DNA from: Adiantum capillus-veneris
Taxonomy: Eukaryota; Streptophyta; Polypodiopsida; Polypodiales; Pteridaceae
Length of the DNA: 64,000 nt
Reading direction: 5' to 3'
NCBI GenBank assembly: GCA_014529385.2
Contig: CM043950.1
Span: 151,718,945 to 151,782,944 of the forward strand
Every line of letters starts with the position of its first letter. The stretch's first letter is position 1. The position numbers were made by a program, and so were the translations under genes. The notes under the pieces are model-generated. The model was not told the origin of the DNA, searched no databases, and saw only the letters and a program-made list of their open reading frames with translations. This document shows positions 22,966 to 32,820 of the stretch, piece by piece.

Positions 22966-24838
22966 TAATTTCAAGTTCTGTATGTAATTGCAGTCAATTT
23001 CAATAAATTTGTGCATTTTAAGTACCCTTGGGGGTAGATAAGCCTATAAGGGTCCAAAAAAAGCCTGGCCACAAGGGCGCGCAAATGGCCCATCCAAAAC
23101 TGATGGATGGGCCATTTGCGAGCCCTTGTGGCCAGGCCTTTTTCTGCCCCTTTTAGGCTTATCTACCCCCAAGGGTACTTAAAATGCACAAATTTACTAA
23201 AACCTATTGGTTTTGCATCAATATTTTATATGAATCCTTGTGGACACCTTTTTTTTGTCATTTCAAACTTTGAATTCCTTACAGGATATCAAAACAAATA
23301 ACATATTGTGATACCAAGTGTCTATGCAACATTAATTTGGATTTTTCAAATGTCCAATGTAATTGGACTTTTTGGTGGAGGGGTGTACTAGGTAGAGCTA
23401 AAGCAGGTGATAGTGTGCTGGAAAATTCATTTCATAATTGATTTCAGCTTTTCTAATGTCCTTGAGTCTGAACATATGCTGGAATTGCCATAAAAAGGGT
23501 GCATTTAAATGAATGATGCAAAACCAATCCATTGCAGTATATTTGTGCTTTTTAAGTACCCTAGGGGGTAGATTGGCTTATAAGGGGCAAAAAAATGCCT
23601 GGCCACAAGGGCGCGCAAATAGCCCATCCAAAACTGATGGATGGGCCATTTGCGCGCCCTTTTGGCCAGGCCTTTTTCTGCCCCTTTTAGGCTTATCTAC
23701 CCCCAAGGATACTTAAAATGCACAAATTTACTAAAACCTATTGGTTTTACATCAATATTTTACATGGATCCTTGTGGACACCTTTTTTTGGTCATTTCAA
23801 GCTTTGAATTCCTTATAGGATATCAAAACAAATAACATATTGTGAAACCAAGTGTCTATGCAACATTAATTTGGATTTTTCAAATGTCCAATGTAATTGG
23901 ACTTTTTGGTGGAGGGGTGTACTAGGTAGAGCTAAAGCAGGTGATAGTGTGCTGAAAAATTCATTTCATAATTGATTTCAGCTTTTCTAGTGTCCTTGAG
24001 TCTGAACATATGCTGGAATTGCCATATGAAAAGGGTGCATTTAAATGAATGATGCAAAACCAATCCATTGCAGTATATTTGTGCTTTTTAAGTACCCTAG
24101 GGTGTAGATTGGCTTATAAGGGGCAAAAAAATGCCTGGCCACAAGGGCGCGCAAATAGCCCATCCAAAACTGATGGATGGGCCATTTGCGCGCCCTTGTG
24201 GCCAGGCCTTTTTCTGCCCCTTTTAGGCTTATCTACCCCCAAGGGTACTTAAAATGCACAAATTTACTAAAACCTATTGGTTTTGCATCAATATTTTACA
24301 TGGATCCTTATGGACACCTTTTTTTTGTCATTTCCAGCTTTGAATTCCTTATAGGATATCAAAACAAATAACATATTGTGAAACCAAGTGTCTATGCAAC
24401 ATTAATTTGGATTTTTCAAATGTCCAATGCAATTGGACTTTTTGGTGGAGGGGTGTACTAGGTAGAGCTAAAGCAGGTGATAGTGTGCTGGAAAATTCAT
24501 TTCATAATTGATTTCAGCTTTTCTAGTGTCCTCGAGTCTGAACATATGCTGGAATTGCCATAAAAAGGGTGCATTTAAATGAATGATGCAAAACCAATCC
24601 ATTGCAGTATATTTGTGCTTTTTAAGTATCCTAGGGGGTAGATTGGCTTATAAGGGGCAAAAAAATGCCTGCCCACAAGGGCGCGCAAATGGCCCATCCA
24701 AAACTAATGGATGGGCCATTTGCGCGCCCTTGTGGCCATGCATTTTTTTGCCCCTTATATGCTAATCTAGCCCCTAGGGTACTTAAAAAGCACAAATATA
24801 CTGAAATTGACTGCAATTACATACAGAACTTGAAATAA
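22966..24838. repeat. Four hairpin repeats at about 535-bp spacing between convergent genes
   Basis: Near-palindromes of about 190 bp lie at about 23,004-23,195, 23,540-23,729, 24,075-24,265 and 24,610-24,799. Each folds on itself around ccatccaaaactgatggatgg, with arms containing ggccacaagggcgcgcaaat and gggggtagataagcc. The spacers of about 345 bp are nearly identical copies (for example ggacttttttggtggagggg with variants). The outer flanks 22,966-23,014 and 24,793-24,838 are themselves inverted copies, so the whole block is roughly symmetrical. It sits exactly where the plus-strand H3-like gene and the minus-strand gene converge. It could act as a bidirectional 3' region, a small-RNA source or a replication/transposition signal. 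The short open frames in it are by-products of the repeat. Confidence 0.9.
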
Positions 24839-24976
24839 CAAAGTCACCAATCAAAAAACAATTTATATCACCAATTGAAACAATTTTCAAGATTGGCAAA
24901 TCAGATTCAGAAGAATTTGCAATATAGAGAGACAATTTCAAATATTTTTTATTCCTTCGAGCACGGTGATTTTACA

Positions 24977-26554
24977 TCATGTATCTAAGGAGTTCATAAT
25001 CTTTTTGACCATTTCCTGGTGCCTATTTTGCGCGTAAGGCAACTCCCCAGTCAAGAGGGACTGTGCTATGGCATTTGGGTCAGTTGAGCCAATGGAAGCA
25101 TGTATCCCTATCTGGGCAAGCACTTTACCACGAAAGCCAGTGCCAAACGTTGTGCATACAAGGGATCTACGCACTAGGAACACTTGATGTGCAGTTTGAG
25201 CAATGGTGCTCAAACGCAAAAACTTGCTCAAAGCTTTTAACGACCAAGTCATAAAATGGGCTTGGGGAGTAAATTCATTATGGATAATGGCCACATCGCC
25301 AGGGGGGAGTTGTCCTAGGTAATGCGCAAGGGAAGCTTGAGGTCCAAAGCCCGTCCGCTTGCCACCCATCCTTGCAGCAAAATCATCAACCTCCACAACA
25401 TCCTGTCATAAACCTATGAAGGTAAAGAAAAAAGACAATGAAGGATAAAATAGTAACATGAAAATTAGGATACAGTTTACCTCCTGCTCCTTGTCGTCCT
25501 CCTCCCTGTTGCCCTTTGCATCCAAGTCAATGCTCCCATGCACCACAGATACAAGCTTTGGATCATCATATGGGAGGTCGCATAATGGCATAGGCATCCT
25601 AGCAGCCTCAACCTTGGCTTGGGTGGCTTGGAAATCTTCATCAGCCACGTGCAACTGCTCTGCTGCCAGGACCTCTGCACATACAACTGCAATAGTGTCA
25701 GCAACAGAGTCCCCATCTGGCAAGAGCTTGCTTTCTAGGGCATCTGGCGTATTGTCTAAGGGACATTTGCTGCTGTTGCATAGCACGCTCAAGCATTCAT
25801 CCAGGCACAGGCCAAATGCTTTTTCCAAATCATGCAGGAACACATACTCCTCCCCATCCACTAACACTGAGGAGAAGCGGCTGATTTCTACCTCTGGGAT
25901 TGCCACATCCGTCAGTGGTAGTGGCACTCGAGTGTCACTAGGGCCAGCCGCAACTATGGATTTCTCAACCACTTCCTCAAGACCCCTAGGGTACTCGAGC
26001 CGGTGTGCTTTTCCTTCCGCTGCAGGGTTCATGGGGATAACCTGCTGCTCCTTGGTGTCCTTGATAAAGGACCCAACTTGAAGGTGTGGTAAGAGGAGCT
26101 CCTCCAAATCAGGTTCCTCGCTCACCAAGAAGATAAATGTTGCGAGCCGAGAAAGGTACTCCACCCCCAACTTGCGCTTCTTGAGCGCTGACACCCCAAG
26201 GGCTTGCTTGTCCAAGTAATGGCCTACATCGGTTGCAATTTCTTGGAATTGTTGCAACCGCTTGGAGAATGGGCGATCACCTTTGTGTATATAGTGCAAA
26301 AGATCGCAAGGCACCCAGATCCCTGCATGTGGGGGGGTAGATACAGAATATTTTATGATGTGCTCCTCCATGAACGCAGAAATCTCCTCAAATGCATCCA
26401 TGTGAAGGGCAACTGTGGCGTCAAGGTCAGGGAGACGAGTAAAAAAGGTGTGGAGGTCCAACTTCCCTTTGTATTTGGTGTCCTCGAGGAAGAGGATGAA
26501 GCGTGACAAAGGGGTGGATGTGGGTGCAGATGCAGAGGCTGTGGTAGCATCCAT
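24977..26554 (-). CDS. Two-exon transposon-borne gene of unknown function (499 aa)
   Basis: The start is ATG at 26,554, the first ATG of the frame. Exon 1 is 26,554-25,481 (358 codons). A GT-AG intron of 78 bp follows (25,480-25,403), and exon 2 is 25,402-24,977, ending in TAG. The join is in phase and gives DDKEQE-DVVEVDDF. The N-terminus is Ser/Thr/Ala-rich (MDATTASASAPTSTP), followed by a mainly helical body with many Leu and acidic patches. Exon 2 is more basic (RMGGKRTGFGPQ, FRGKVLAQIGIH). I recognise no domain, signal peptide or membrane span. The absence of internal stops across about 500 codons contrasts with the broken plus-strand genes and suggests real coding content. TATAAAAG at about 26,643-26,636 lies 82 bp upstream. 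An accessory protein of the transposon is the likeliest role, but this is inference. Confidence 0.65.
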
Positions 26555-26798
26555 GTCTAACCTGGGGTGTGGATAGAGAGTGGAGGAGCTCAAGAGTTGC
26601 AAAAGTGAAAATATTGAATGAGTTAGGTGGCCCCCCTTTTATAATGGACCCATTTTTTAAGACATAAAAAAAAGGCACTTTCATCAAGAAATGATTTCTC
26701 ATCCCAATGCAAAAAATTATATTCAAAGGCATGATTTGCCGAAGCAAATCATGTTGATTACAGCGGGGATCAATATGAAAATTGTAAGAGTTACAAAG

Positions 26799-27725
26799 TT
26801 ATAAGATCGATAGCATAGTTCCATCTATCCCCCAGTCCTCCTCGACCTTCAATTTGTCTTCCATTCTCTTCCTAATATGCGGACATCCATTACAATAAGC
26901 ATCTAATGATCGACAAACCATGATGTATTGAAAATGTGGTGGAAGGATTCTCACCTTGTGACCTTGTAAACGAAATTGTGCTTGTTGAAGGGCCTCAAAA
27001 CCCATAATAACCAAATGTTCTCGAACATTACTAAGAGTCCAATGCTTGTTCACTTGGACTGCCTCCAAAGCATCGTTGGACATCTTCACTGCAATGTCAA
27101 AGCTTGCAATAGCGCCATCTACACTCTGTAAGGGAGTCCACACTCGAAGCTTGCACATCCAACGATCATAATGAAATCGTATGTACAAGGAGGTGCGGGA
27201 TTTCAAATAGCGCATTCCAATACCTGAAGCTCCAACCTTACAACGGTACCGGTCCCCGTTGTGCATGCCCTCCACCAAACCCCAGTCCTCTTCTAAAAGC
27301 CTTCCTAATTCCTCGTAATGCGCATCTTTACATACAAGCATTGTGGTAGTCTCCACAAATCCAAACTCTTTAAAAATGTGCACAAAACAATGAATAGGCA
27401 AACACCAACTCAAGCCCACAGACCTAGAAGCTTTAGAGTATTTCAAAGAGTTTTGGACATCCATTATCATCTTTTGCTTGAAAGATGCTACCGACCACAA
27501 ATCTGGGACCGGCCACTCCATACTTAAAAAGGAAGTTACTTTGATGGGTTCAAGCGTTCCAAATGCTTGTGTAGAAGTAGGGACAATATAGGAGTGAGAA
27601 TAGAATAAAATCCTTCTTTGAACCAGTTTGGTTGGGCAAAGATGTGGGAACAGTATTGCTCCAATATCCGCATGTATAGCATTGAATGTGCCGGAGAGAC
27701 TATGTAGTGGCTGCTCTTCCACCAA
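26799..27725 (-). CDS. Unrecognised ORF in the transposon (about 309 codons, possibly a downstream exon)
   Basis: Open from 27,725 to the stop at 26,799. The first codons of the frame are not ATG (it begins around TTG-GTG-GAA), so this is probably an exon with a start further upstream, or translation begins at an internal Met. The product is globular-looking with many Trp, Cys and His residues (for example WPVPDLW, RSVGLSWCLPIHCFVH, CNGCPHIRKRM). A Cys pair near the end could bind zinc. No family is recognised. It ends 245 bp upstream of the neighbouring minus-strand gene at 26,554 and follows the small ORF at 28,139. The absence of stops over more than 300 codons argues for real coding sequence. 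Confidence 0.5.
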   Translation of the reverse strand: MVEEQPLHSLSGTFNAIHADIGAILFPHLCPTKLVQRRILFYSHSYIVPTSTQAFGTLEPIKVTSFLSMEWPVPDLWSVASFKQKMIMDVQNSLKYSKASRSVGLSWCLPIHCFVHIFKEFGFVETTTMLVCKDAHYEELGRLLEEDWGLVEGMHNGDRYRCKVGASGIGMRYLKSRTSLYIRFHYDRWMCKLRVWTPLQSVDGAIASFDIAVKMSNDALEAVQVNKHWTLSNVREHLVIMGFEALQQAQFRLQGHKVRILPPHFQYIMVCRSLDAYCNGCPHIRKRMEDKLKVEEDWGIDGTMLSIL

Positions 27726-27818
27726 CGTGGATGAAAATATGACTATAAATGCATGACAAATGTTAAGTATGAATCCATAATAACATTACACTGTGATTTC
27801 ACACCTAGCTTTGTATTC

Positions 27819-28139
27819 TCAAAACATGTACTTATAATGTGTTGGAAATCGAGGTGGTTGTTGCAAGTGCATGGTTGACATTGAGAAAACATGTTGCACA
27901 ATGGCTACGGTCCCCTTGTCTTTGCGGTTCTTGAAGCCAAGGAGCTTTCCTTTCCAATGCAGATCCAAGTTTGCACGATTCCGCACACGATGAGGGCCAA
28001 CAGCAGATGGTTGCATGTATACCCAAGCACCTTTGGTGAACTCTTGTGGCACCCACTCATCATCTACACCTCTAGTGTTGTGGCATGCAAGTGTTGTGAC
28101 CTCATCCTTTGGCCGCCTTTGCGAAGTAAAGTTGGTCAT
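27819..28139 (-). CDS. Small ORF near the right end of the transposon, perhaps a first exon
   Basis: ATG at 28,139 opens 106 codons ending in TGA at 27,821-27,819. The sequence (EFTKGAWVYMQPSAVGPHRV ... WKGKLLGFKNRKDKGTVAIV) has the beta-strand look of a small SH3-, BAH- or DNA-binding-like module, but I cannot assign it. A GT (TATAA/GTACAT near 27,836) and a later TTTATAG could splice it to the ORF at 27,725-26,799, but the phase does not fit without an indel. It is the minus-strand gene closest to the right TIR. Confidence 0.4.
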   Translation of the reverse strand: MTNFTSQRRPKDEVTTLACHNTRGVDDEWVPQEFTKGAWVYMQPSAVGPHRVRNRANLDLHWKGKLLGFKNRKDKGTVAIVQHVFSMSTMHLQQPPRFPTHYKYMF

Positions 28140-28227
28140 GGTTGAGCAAAGCAAACTAGGAGAAGGAGAAGAACCTTACTTGTTGCTACAATGTAGGTGG
28201 GATAAAGTGATATGAGAAAGTGGTTAA

Positions 28228-28325
28228 CCCTTGTGGCAATGGGAGGAGAAGGTGGACAACCCTTGCTTGGTGTGGCACTGGGAGGAGAAGGTGGATAACC
28301 CTTGCTTGGTGTGGCAATGGAAGGT
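28228..28325. repeat. Short tandem repeat (about 43-bp unit)
   Basis: gggaggagaaggtggacaac and cccttgcttggtgtggcaatg recur two to three times with small changes, in the region upstream of the small minus-strand ORF. Confidence 0.7.
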
Positions 28326-28443
28326 GGTAAGGGAGGAGAGAGGAGCTTCCTTGCTGCAGCAATGGAGATGGTGTAAAGAGAGAGAGTGTTGGAGTAGAGG
28401 ATGAGTGTGATGGTTGCGACCAAAGAGGGGTTGGAAAAGGGAT

Positions 28444-28942
28444 TCTAGAGAGAGAAAATCACTTTTTGCCTAATAACTACTTTTGGGGGAGCTCTCGATA
28501 GCAAAAAAAGATTTTTTAAAAAAATTTTTAAAAAAATTGAATTTTAGGATTTTTGGATGCACGTTTTGACTTTTTGAGATCAAAAAATGTTTTTTTGACC
28601 ATAAAATAGTTTTAGGGGGGTTTTCAGAAAATGAAATTTGAGTTTTGAAATTTTTGAAATTTTTGAAAATTTTCAAATTTTTGGGATTTTTTCAAAACTG
28701 GATCAAAAAGGAGGGAAGTTGGAGGTTCCATATGGCCGACCCACCCGCCCCCCCCCCCCCCCCCCCCCCCACCCCACCTTCTCACTAGGTAAGAGCCCAT
28801 TTAAGAAGTGTAAAACTACTTTGTCCCCCTACATTTTTGAGGGCATAGAGTGTCCACCACCCTCTTCTCATTGGCTGGCCTTTAATTAACCTTAATCCCA
28901 AAGGGCCCCTAGAGGGTTCATATTTTTCCTAATGGTGTCTTG
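28444..28942. repeat. Right subterminal region, TIR and target duplication
   Basis: T-rich and A-rich low-complexity sequence (28,500-28,700), a run of 23 C at 28,748-28,770, a TGGGCT element on the minus strand at 28,794-28,799, the 20-bp TIR at 28,915-28,934 and the target duplication gtgtcttg at 28,935-28,942. No gene is seen here. Confidence 0.8.
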
Positions 28943-30385
28943 TGTTCAATGTCATTTATAGCTCCAAGATCGTATTTCTATTCCACTTTTCTTTGACCTA
29001 AAGTGCTAACTAATCTGAACTCTCAAACTACCAACCTGAAACAGTTGCCATAAGTGTCCACCTCATTTCAATCCTTAATATGGCAACATATTGAGCTTTC
29101 TTGTGGACAAACGTGCAATCTTGCAAACCAGATCTTCAGGAAACTACACCACACTAAACATAAACACTTAGATTGAAGTACTGCTTTCAACGATGTATCC
29201 AACATTTGCCCTTGGCCCTCAAAGTATATGGGAAACTCTTCTATACCATTTAGATATATCGTCACCCCTTCCTTGCTTACTAATGCCTCATGTAATGATT
29301 TTCCTTAATCTCCTAATATATGTAAACTCAATGTCTACACGAACCACTACTTCATTTCTTGAATTTTTTTGTGTAAATGATTTTATTTTACGCTCTTATA
29401 ATCCAAAAGCTCAAAGCATGTCTGACTTTTATTCTCCAGGATCGTATTTCTGTTCCACTCTTCTTTGACCTAAAGTGCTAACTAATTTGAACTCTCAAAC
29501 TACCAACCTGAAATAGTTGCCATAAGTGTCCACCTCATTTCAGCTCTTAACATGGCAACATATTGAGCTTTCTTGTGGACATAAACGTGCAATCTCGCAA
29601 ACAAGATCTTCATGAAACTACACCACACAAAACATACACATAGATTGAAGTACTACTTTCAAGGATGTATCCAACATTTGCCCCTAGCACTCAAAGTATA
29701 TGGGAAACTCTTCTATACCATTTAGATATGTCGCCACCCCTTCCTTGCTTACTAATGCCTCATGTTATGATTTTCCTCAATCTCCTCTAACATATGTAAA
29801 CTCAATGTCTACACAAACCACTACTCCATTTCTTGAACTTTTTTGTGTGAATGATTTCAGTTTGCGCTCTTATAATCCAAAAGCTCAAAGCATGTCTGGT
29901 CTTTATTTAATTATACTTGTATTCACTGATCTAAATGTACATTCCAATTTTAGTATCCAATTCTAGTGTGTAGTGTCTAGTGTTCAATGTCATTTCTAGC
30001 TCCAAGATCGTATTTCTGTTCCACTCTTCTTTGACCTAAAATGCTAACTAATCTGAACTCTCAAACTACCAACCTGAAATAGTTGCCATAAGCGTCCATC
30101 TCATTCCAATCCTTAACATGGCAACATATTGATCTTTCTTGTGGACATAAACGTGCAATCTTGCAAACACGATCTTCATGAAACTACACCACACAAAACT
30201 CACACATAGATTAAAGTATTGTTTTCAACGATATAACCAACATTTGCCCATGGCCCTCAATATATGGGAAACTCTTCTATACCATTTAGATATGTCATCA
30301 CCCCTTCCTTGCTTACTAGTGCCTCATGTTATTATTTTCCTTTAATCTCTTGACATGCGTAAACACAACGTCTACACAAACCCTT
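28935..30385. repeat. Tandem array of about 565-bp units, right part (about 3 units)
   Basis: The landmark gctccaagatcgtatttct, with variants, recurs near 28,963, 29,440 and 30,003. One unit lacks about 90 bp around 29,430, where ttttatt joins directly to ctccagg. The repeat fades at about 30,385 into single-copy DNA. This is the other half of the array at 11,464-18,272. Confidence 0.93.
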
Positions 30386-32820
30386 GCATGCAAAAGCATT
30401 CATGACTCGACAAATGTTCAAGGAACCATGGCCATTTCAACCCTTTCCAATTCAAGAAATTTAGGAAATTACCTAGAGCAAGCTTCACATATGGAGAAAG
30501 AACACTCCTACAACTAGCCAAAGCACAGCTAGGTAGTTCCAAAAAGCAATAACGTTTGCAGTACTCTGGGGGAATGATATCCTTGAATGTATGACTAGAT
30601 GGTGCATTGTTCTAGGTATAATTAGTGGTTCTCAAAGTCCATGTAAGTGGTTTCAAGGGACTTAAGATATGCGTTTGATGGCAAACGAACTCCATCAAAC
30701 GAACTCATGTTGTATAATTGCAAATAGCAACATTGCTAAAAATACCAATGAAAAAAATCAACACCACATCATAGTAAAGGCGTGGTGGCATTGTCCCTTT
30801 CTTAGAAATCATTTGATATGTAGTTGATTAAATTGAGTTGGCAGCCTCGCTTGCTGAGAAAGAGGCACCACAACTTTCGTGGCTAACACCGTATATAAGT
30901 GCCTTGAACAAAAATAATCCTTGCATAACTACACCTTCACTATAACCTTTAAACCCTTAGGATTAACTTCTCATAAATCTCATGCTTCTAGAAATCCAAA
31001 TGAAAGGATGCAAAGTAACGCATACATCAAACTACCACAACACTAATTTATTATATCCATTTCATGAGATTCTTAGTCCAAGTCCACTAAGAGCAATTCA
31101 AACTCAACATGCACTTCTTGAGCATACATTCAAAGTAAGGATATCGATAAGCACACAAAATGCACTTCTTGAGCTACACCAAAGTGGCATACATTCAAAG
31201 TAAGGATATCAATAAGCACACAATTCAAACATTTCTACATTTACGCCAAAAAATCTCGGTCAGCTCTTTCGACTTTTAGCAGTGACGGTACCTGCAGCTA
31301 GGCACAAGCCGAGGTCTGTACGTCACAAGAGAGCCTTTTCTCTGTCCAAACCGATCAAAACTTCTACGTCCCTTGTTACATAGAACAATTTCCAGTATAC
31401 ATGCTACCTTGGCATCCATATGAACCAAATAGTTAAACACCAAGTCCTTCAAATTTTCAAGTCATTAGCAACTAGTAATCTCATCGAGTACACAAGATAT
31501 TCTATCTCAGCTTTGCTCAAAGCACTCGAGTGCAAGTGGAGATCATGATTTCTGATTCTTTTCATTTCATGATCATGCTTAAGAACTATGAAATGAATCA
31601 AATATCTGCCATAGCAACGAGAAAGGCAAAAACTCTTATTGCTTCCATCGCCACACAAGACCAGGCTGCTACAGGTAAAACACCATGGATGCACTTACAC
31701 CACAAATATGAAGCAACAGACCCTCTTAGCACAGCAAGATCGCTGGTTTCCTGACCGCAAATCAAATTAAAAACCATTCTTCAATATGGCAGCTTAACTA
31801 CTGAAAACAATTGGCCTCTTTATCTGTACAAGAGCTCACAATACAAGAGCTTGAGAAATAATTGCCAAGTAATAAAACTCACCCACTAATCAAATTGGGC
31901 TTTTGCATTGGGATATTATTTCTGCCAAGTAATAAAACTCACCGACTCATCAAATTGGGCTTTTGCATTGGGATACAAACTACCTTCTAATCCCTGTTTC
32001 ACCCATTTCTATCATCCTTACTGTTGACCCTGTTTGCTCCATCCTGCTTGCAAAAGGAGGGGTTAGAACATAAACAGTGTTACTCAACATTCTGTTCTGG
32101 TTACATGAACACGCACACCTTACAAACAGACCTGAAAAAGCATGACTCTGACACTCAAAATTAACAAAAGAAACTCTTTAAAGAGGCCCGTATATCCGAA
32201 AGGGTGTACAGTGTAAGTCATCATGTGTTTGTGATAACCATCGAGGCCTTGGAGCATCATATGAAATCAGTGCAACTGCCTCAGATCTGCCCTAGCCACC
32301 ATAATTTATCACTTCCAAAAACCCTGCCAGAAACAAAGAGCGACTATTTTACGATAAGAAAGAGAAAGCAGATTACCCTTCCCCCTCCTCTAATTCAAAT
32401 TTTGAAAATTGAAGCTCACGCAGTGCACATGCTAACAACGTAACATGTTATATAAACTTTAAAGAATCTACATGAGCTTACATTAGATCCAGGATTGTCA
32501 TCTACGGTAAAGTACGTTGCCGTTTTGTACAGGAAAGTACACTACATTACAATTTATATCGTACCGTGTGTTTTTCTAAAAAACTCTTAAGTATTTAATA
32601 TCATACTGTGTGTTGTATCGTAGGAGACACAGTCGTAAGGTATGGCGTATTTGTACCATATAGGTATTTGTACACCATATGCAAACTTCCATGACTTAGA
32701 GCTAAGCTAGTTGTTCCATACATGAATGTCAATATTGTATCGAGACAAAAAATTTAGACGCGTACCTGCGTAAACATCCTTCGTATACATCTGGTCGCTA
32801 TCCCTGACAAGAAATGTTTG
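30386..32820. other. Noncoding region with two small tandem duplications
   Basis: No gene seen. At 31,122-31,157 and about 31,189-31,224 the text gcatacattcaaagtaagg and following bases is repeated. At 31,863-31,915 and 31,923-31,975 a unit of exactly 60 bp (gccaagtaataaaactcacc ...) is duplicated. Part of 32,100-32,820 may be the 3' untranslated region or a missed last exon of the PPR gene. Confidence 0.5.

Larger units (their letters stand above)
18273..28934. mobile_element. 10.66-kb TIR DNA transposon carrying a transposase and a histone H3-like gene
   Basis: Both ends match as inverted repeats: 18,273-18,292 and the complement of 28,915-28,934 agree at 19 of 20 bases (cattaggaraaatatgaacc). 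Weaker similarity continues inward to a shared gggattaag. The flanks are gtgtctag (18,265-18,272) and gtgtcttg (28,935-28,942), an 8-bp target duplication with one later change. An unoccupied unit at 16,101-16,125 reads straight through this site, which confirms the boundaries. Plus-strand cargo: a transposase-like gene and a histone H3-like gene. Minus-strand cargo: unrecognised genes at 24,977-28,139. Four hairpin repeats separate the two halves. Eight-base duplications occur in hAT, P and Zisupton-type superfamilies, but the protein does not let me assign one. Confidence 0.88.

Noticed and set aside
23107-24816. Repeated 60-67 codon frames in the 23-24.8 kb block
   Set aside because: They are produced by the hairpin repeats and their spacers; both strands give similar frames because the repeat is inverted.
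18273-28934. Assignment of the large transposon to CACTA elements
   Set aside because: The ends read cattagga, not CACTA/CACTG, and the target duplication is 8 bp, not 3 bp.
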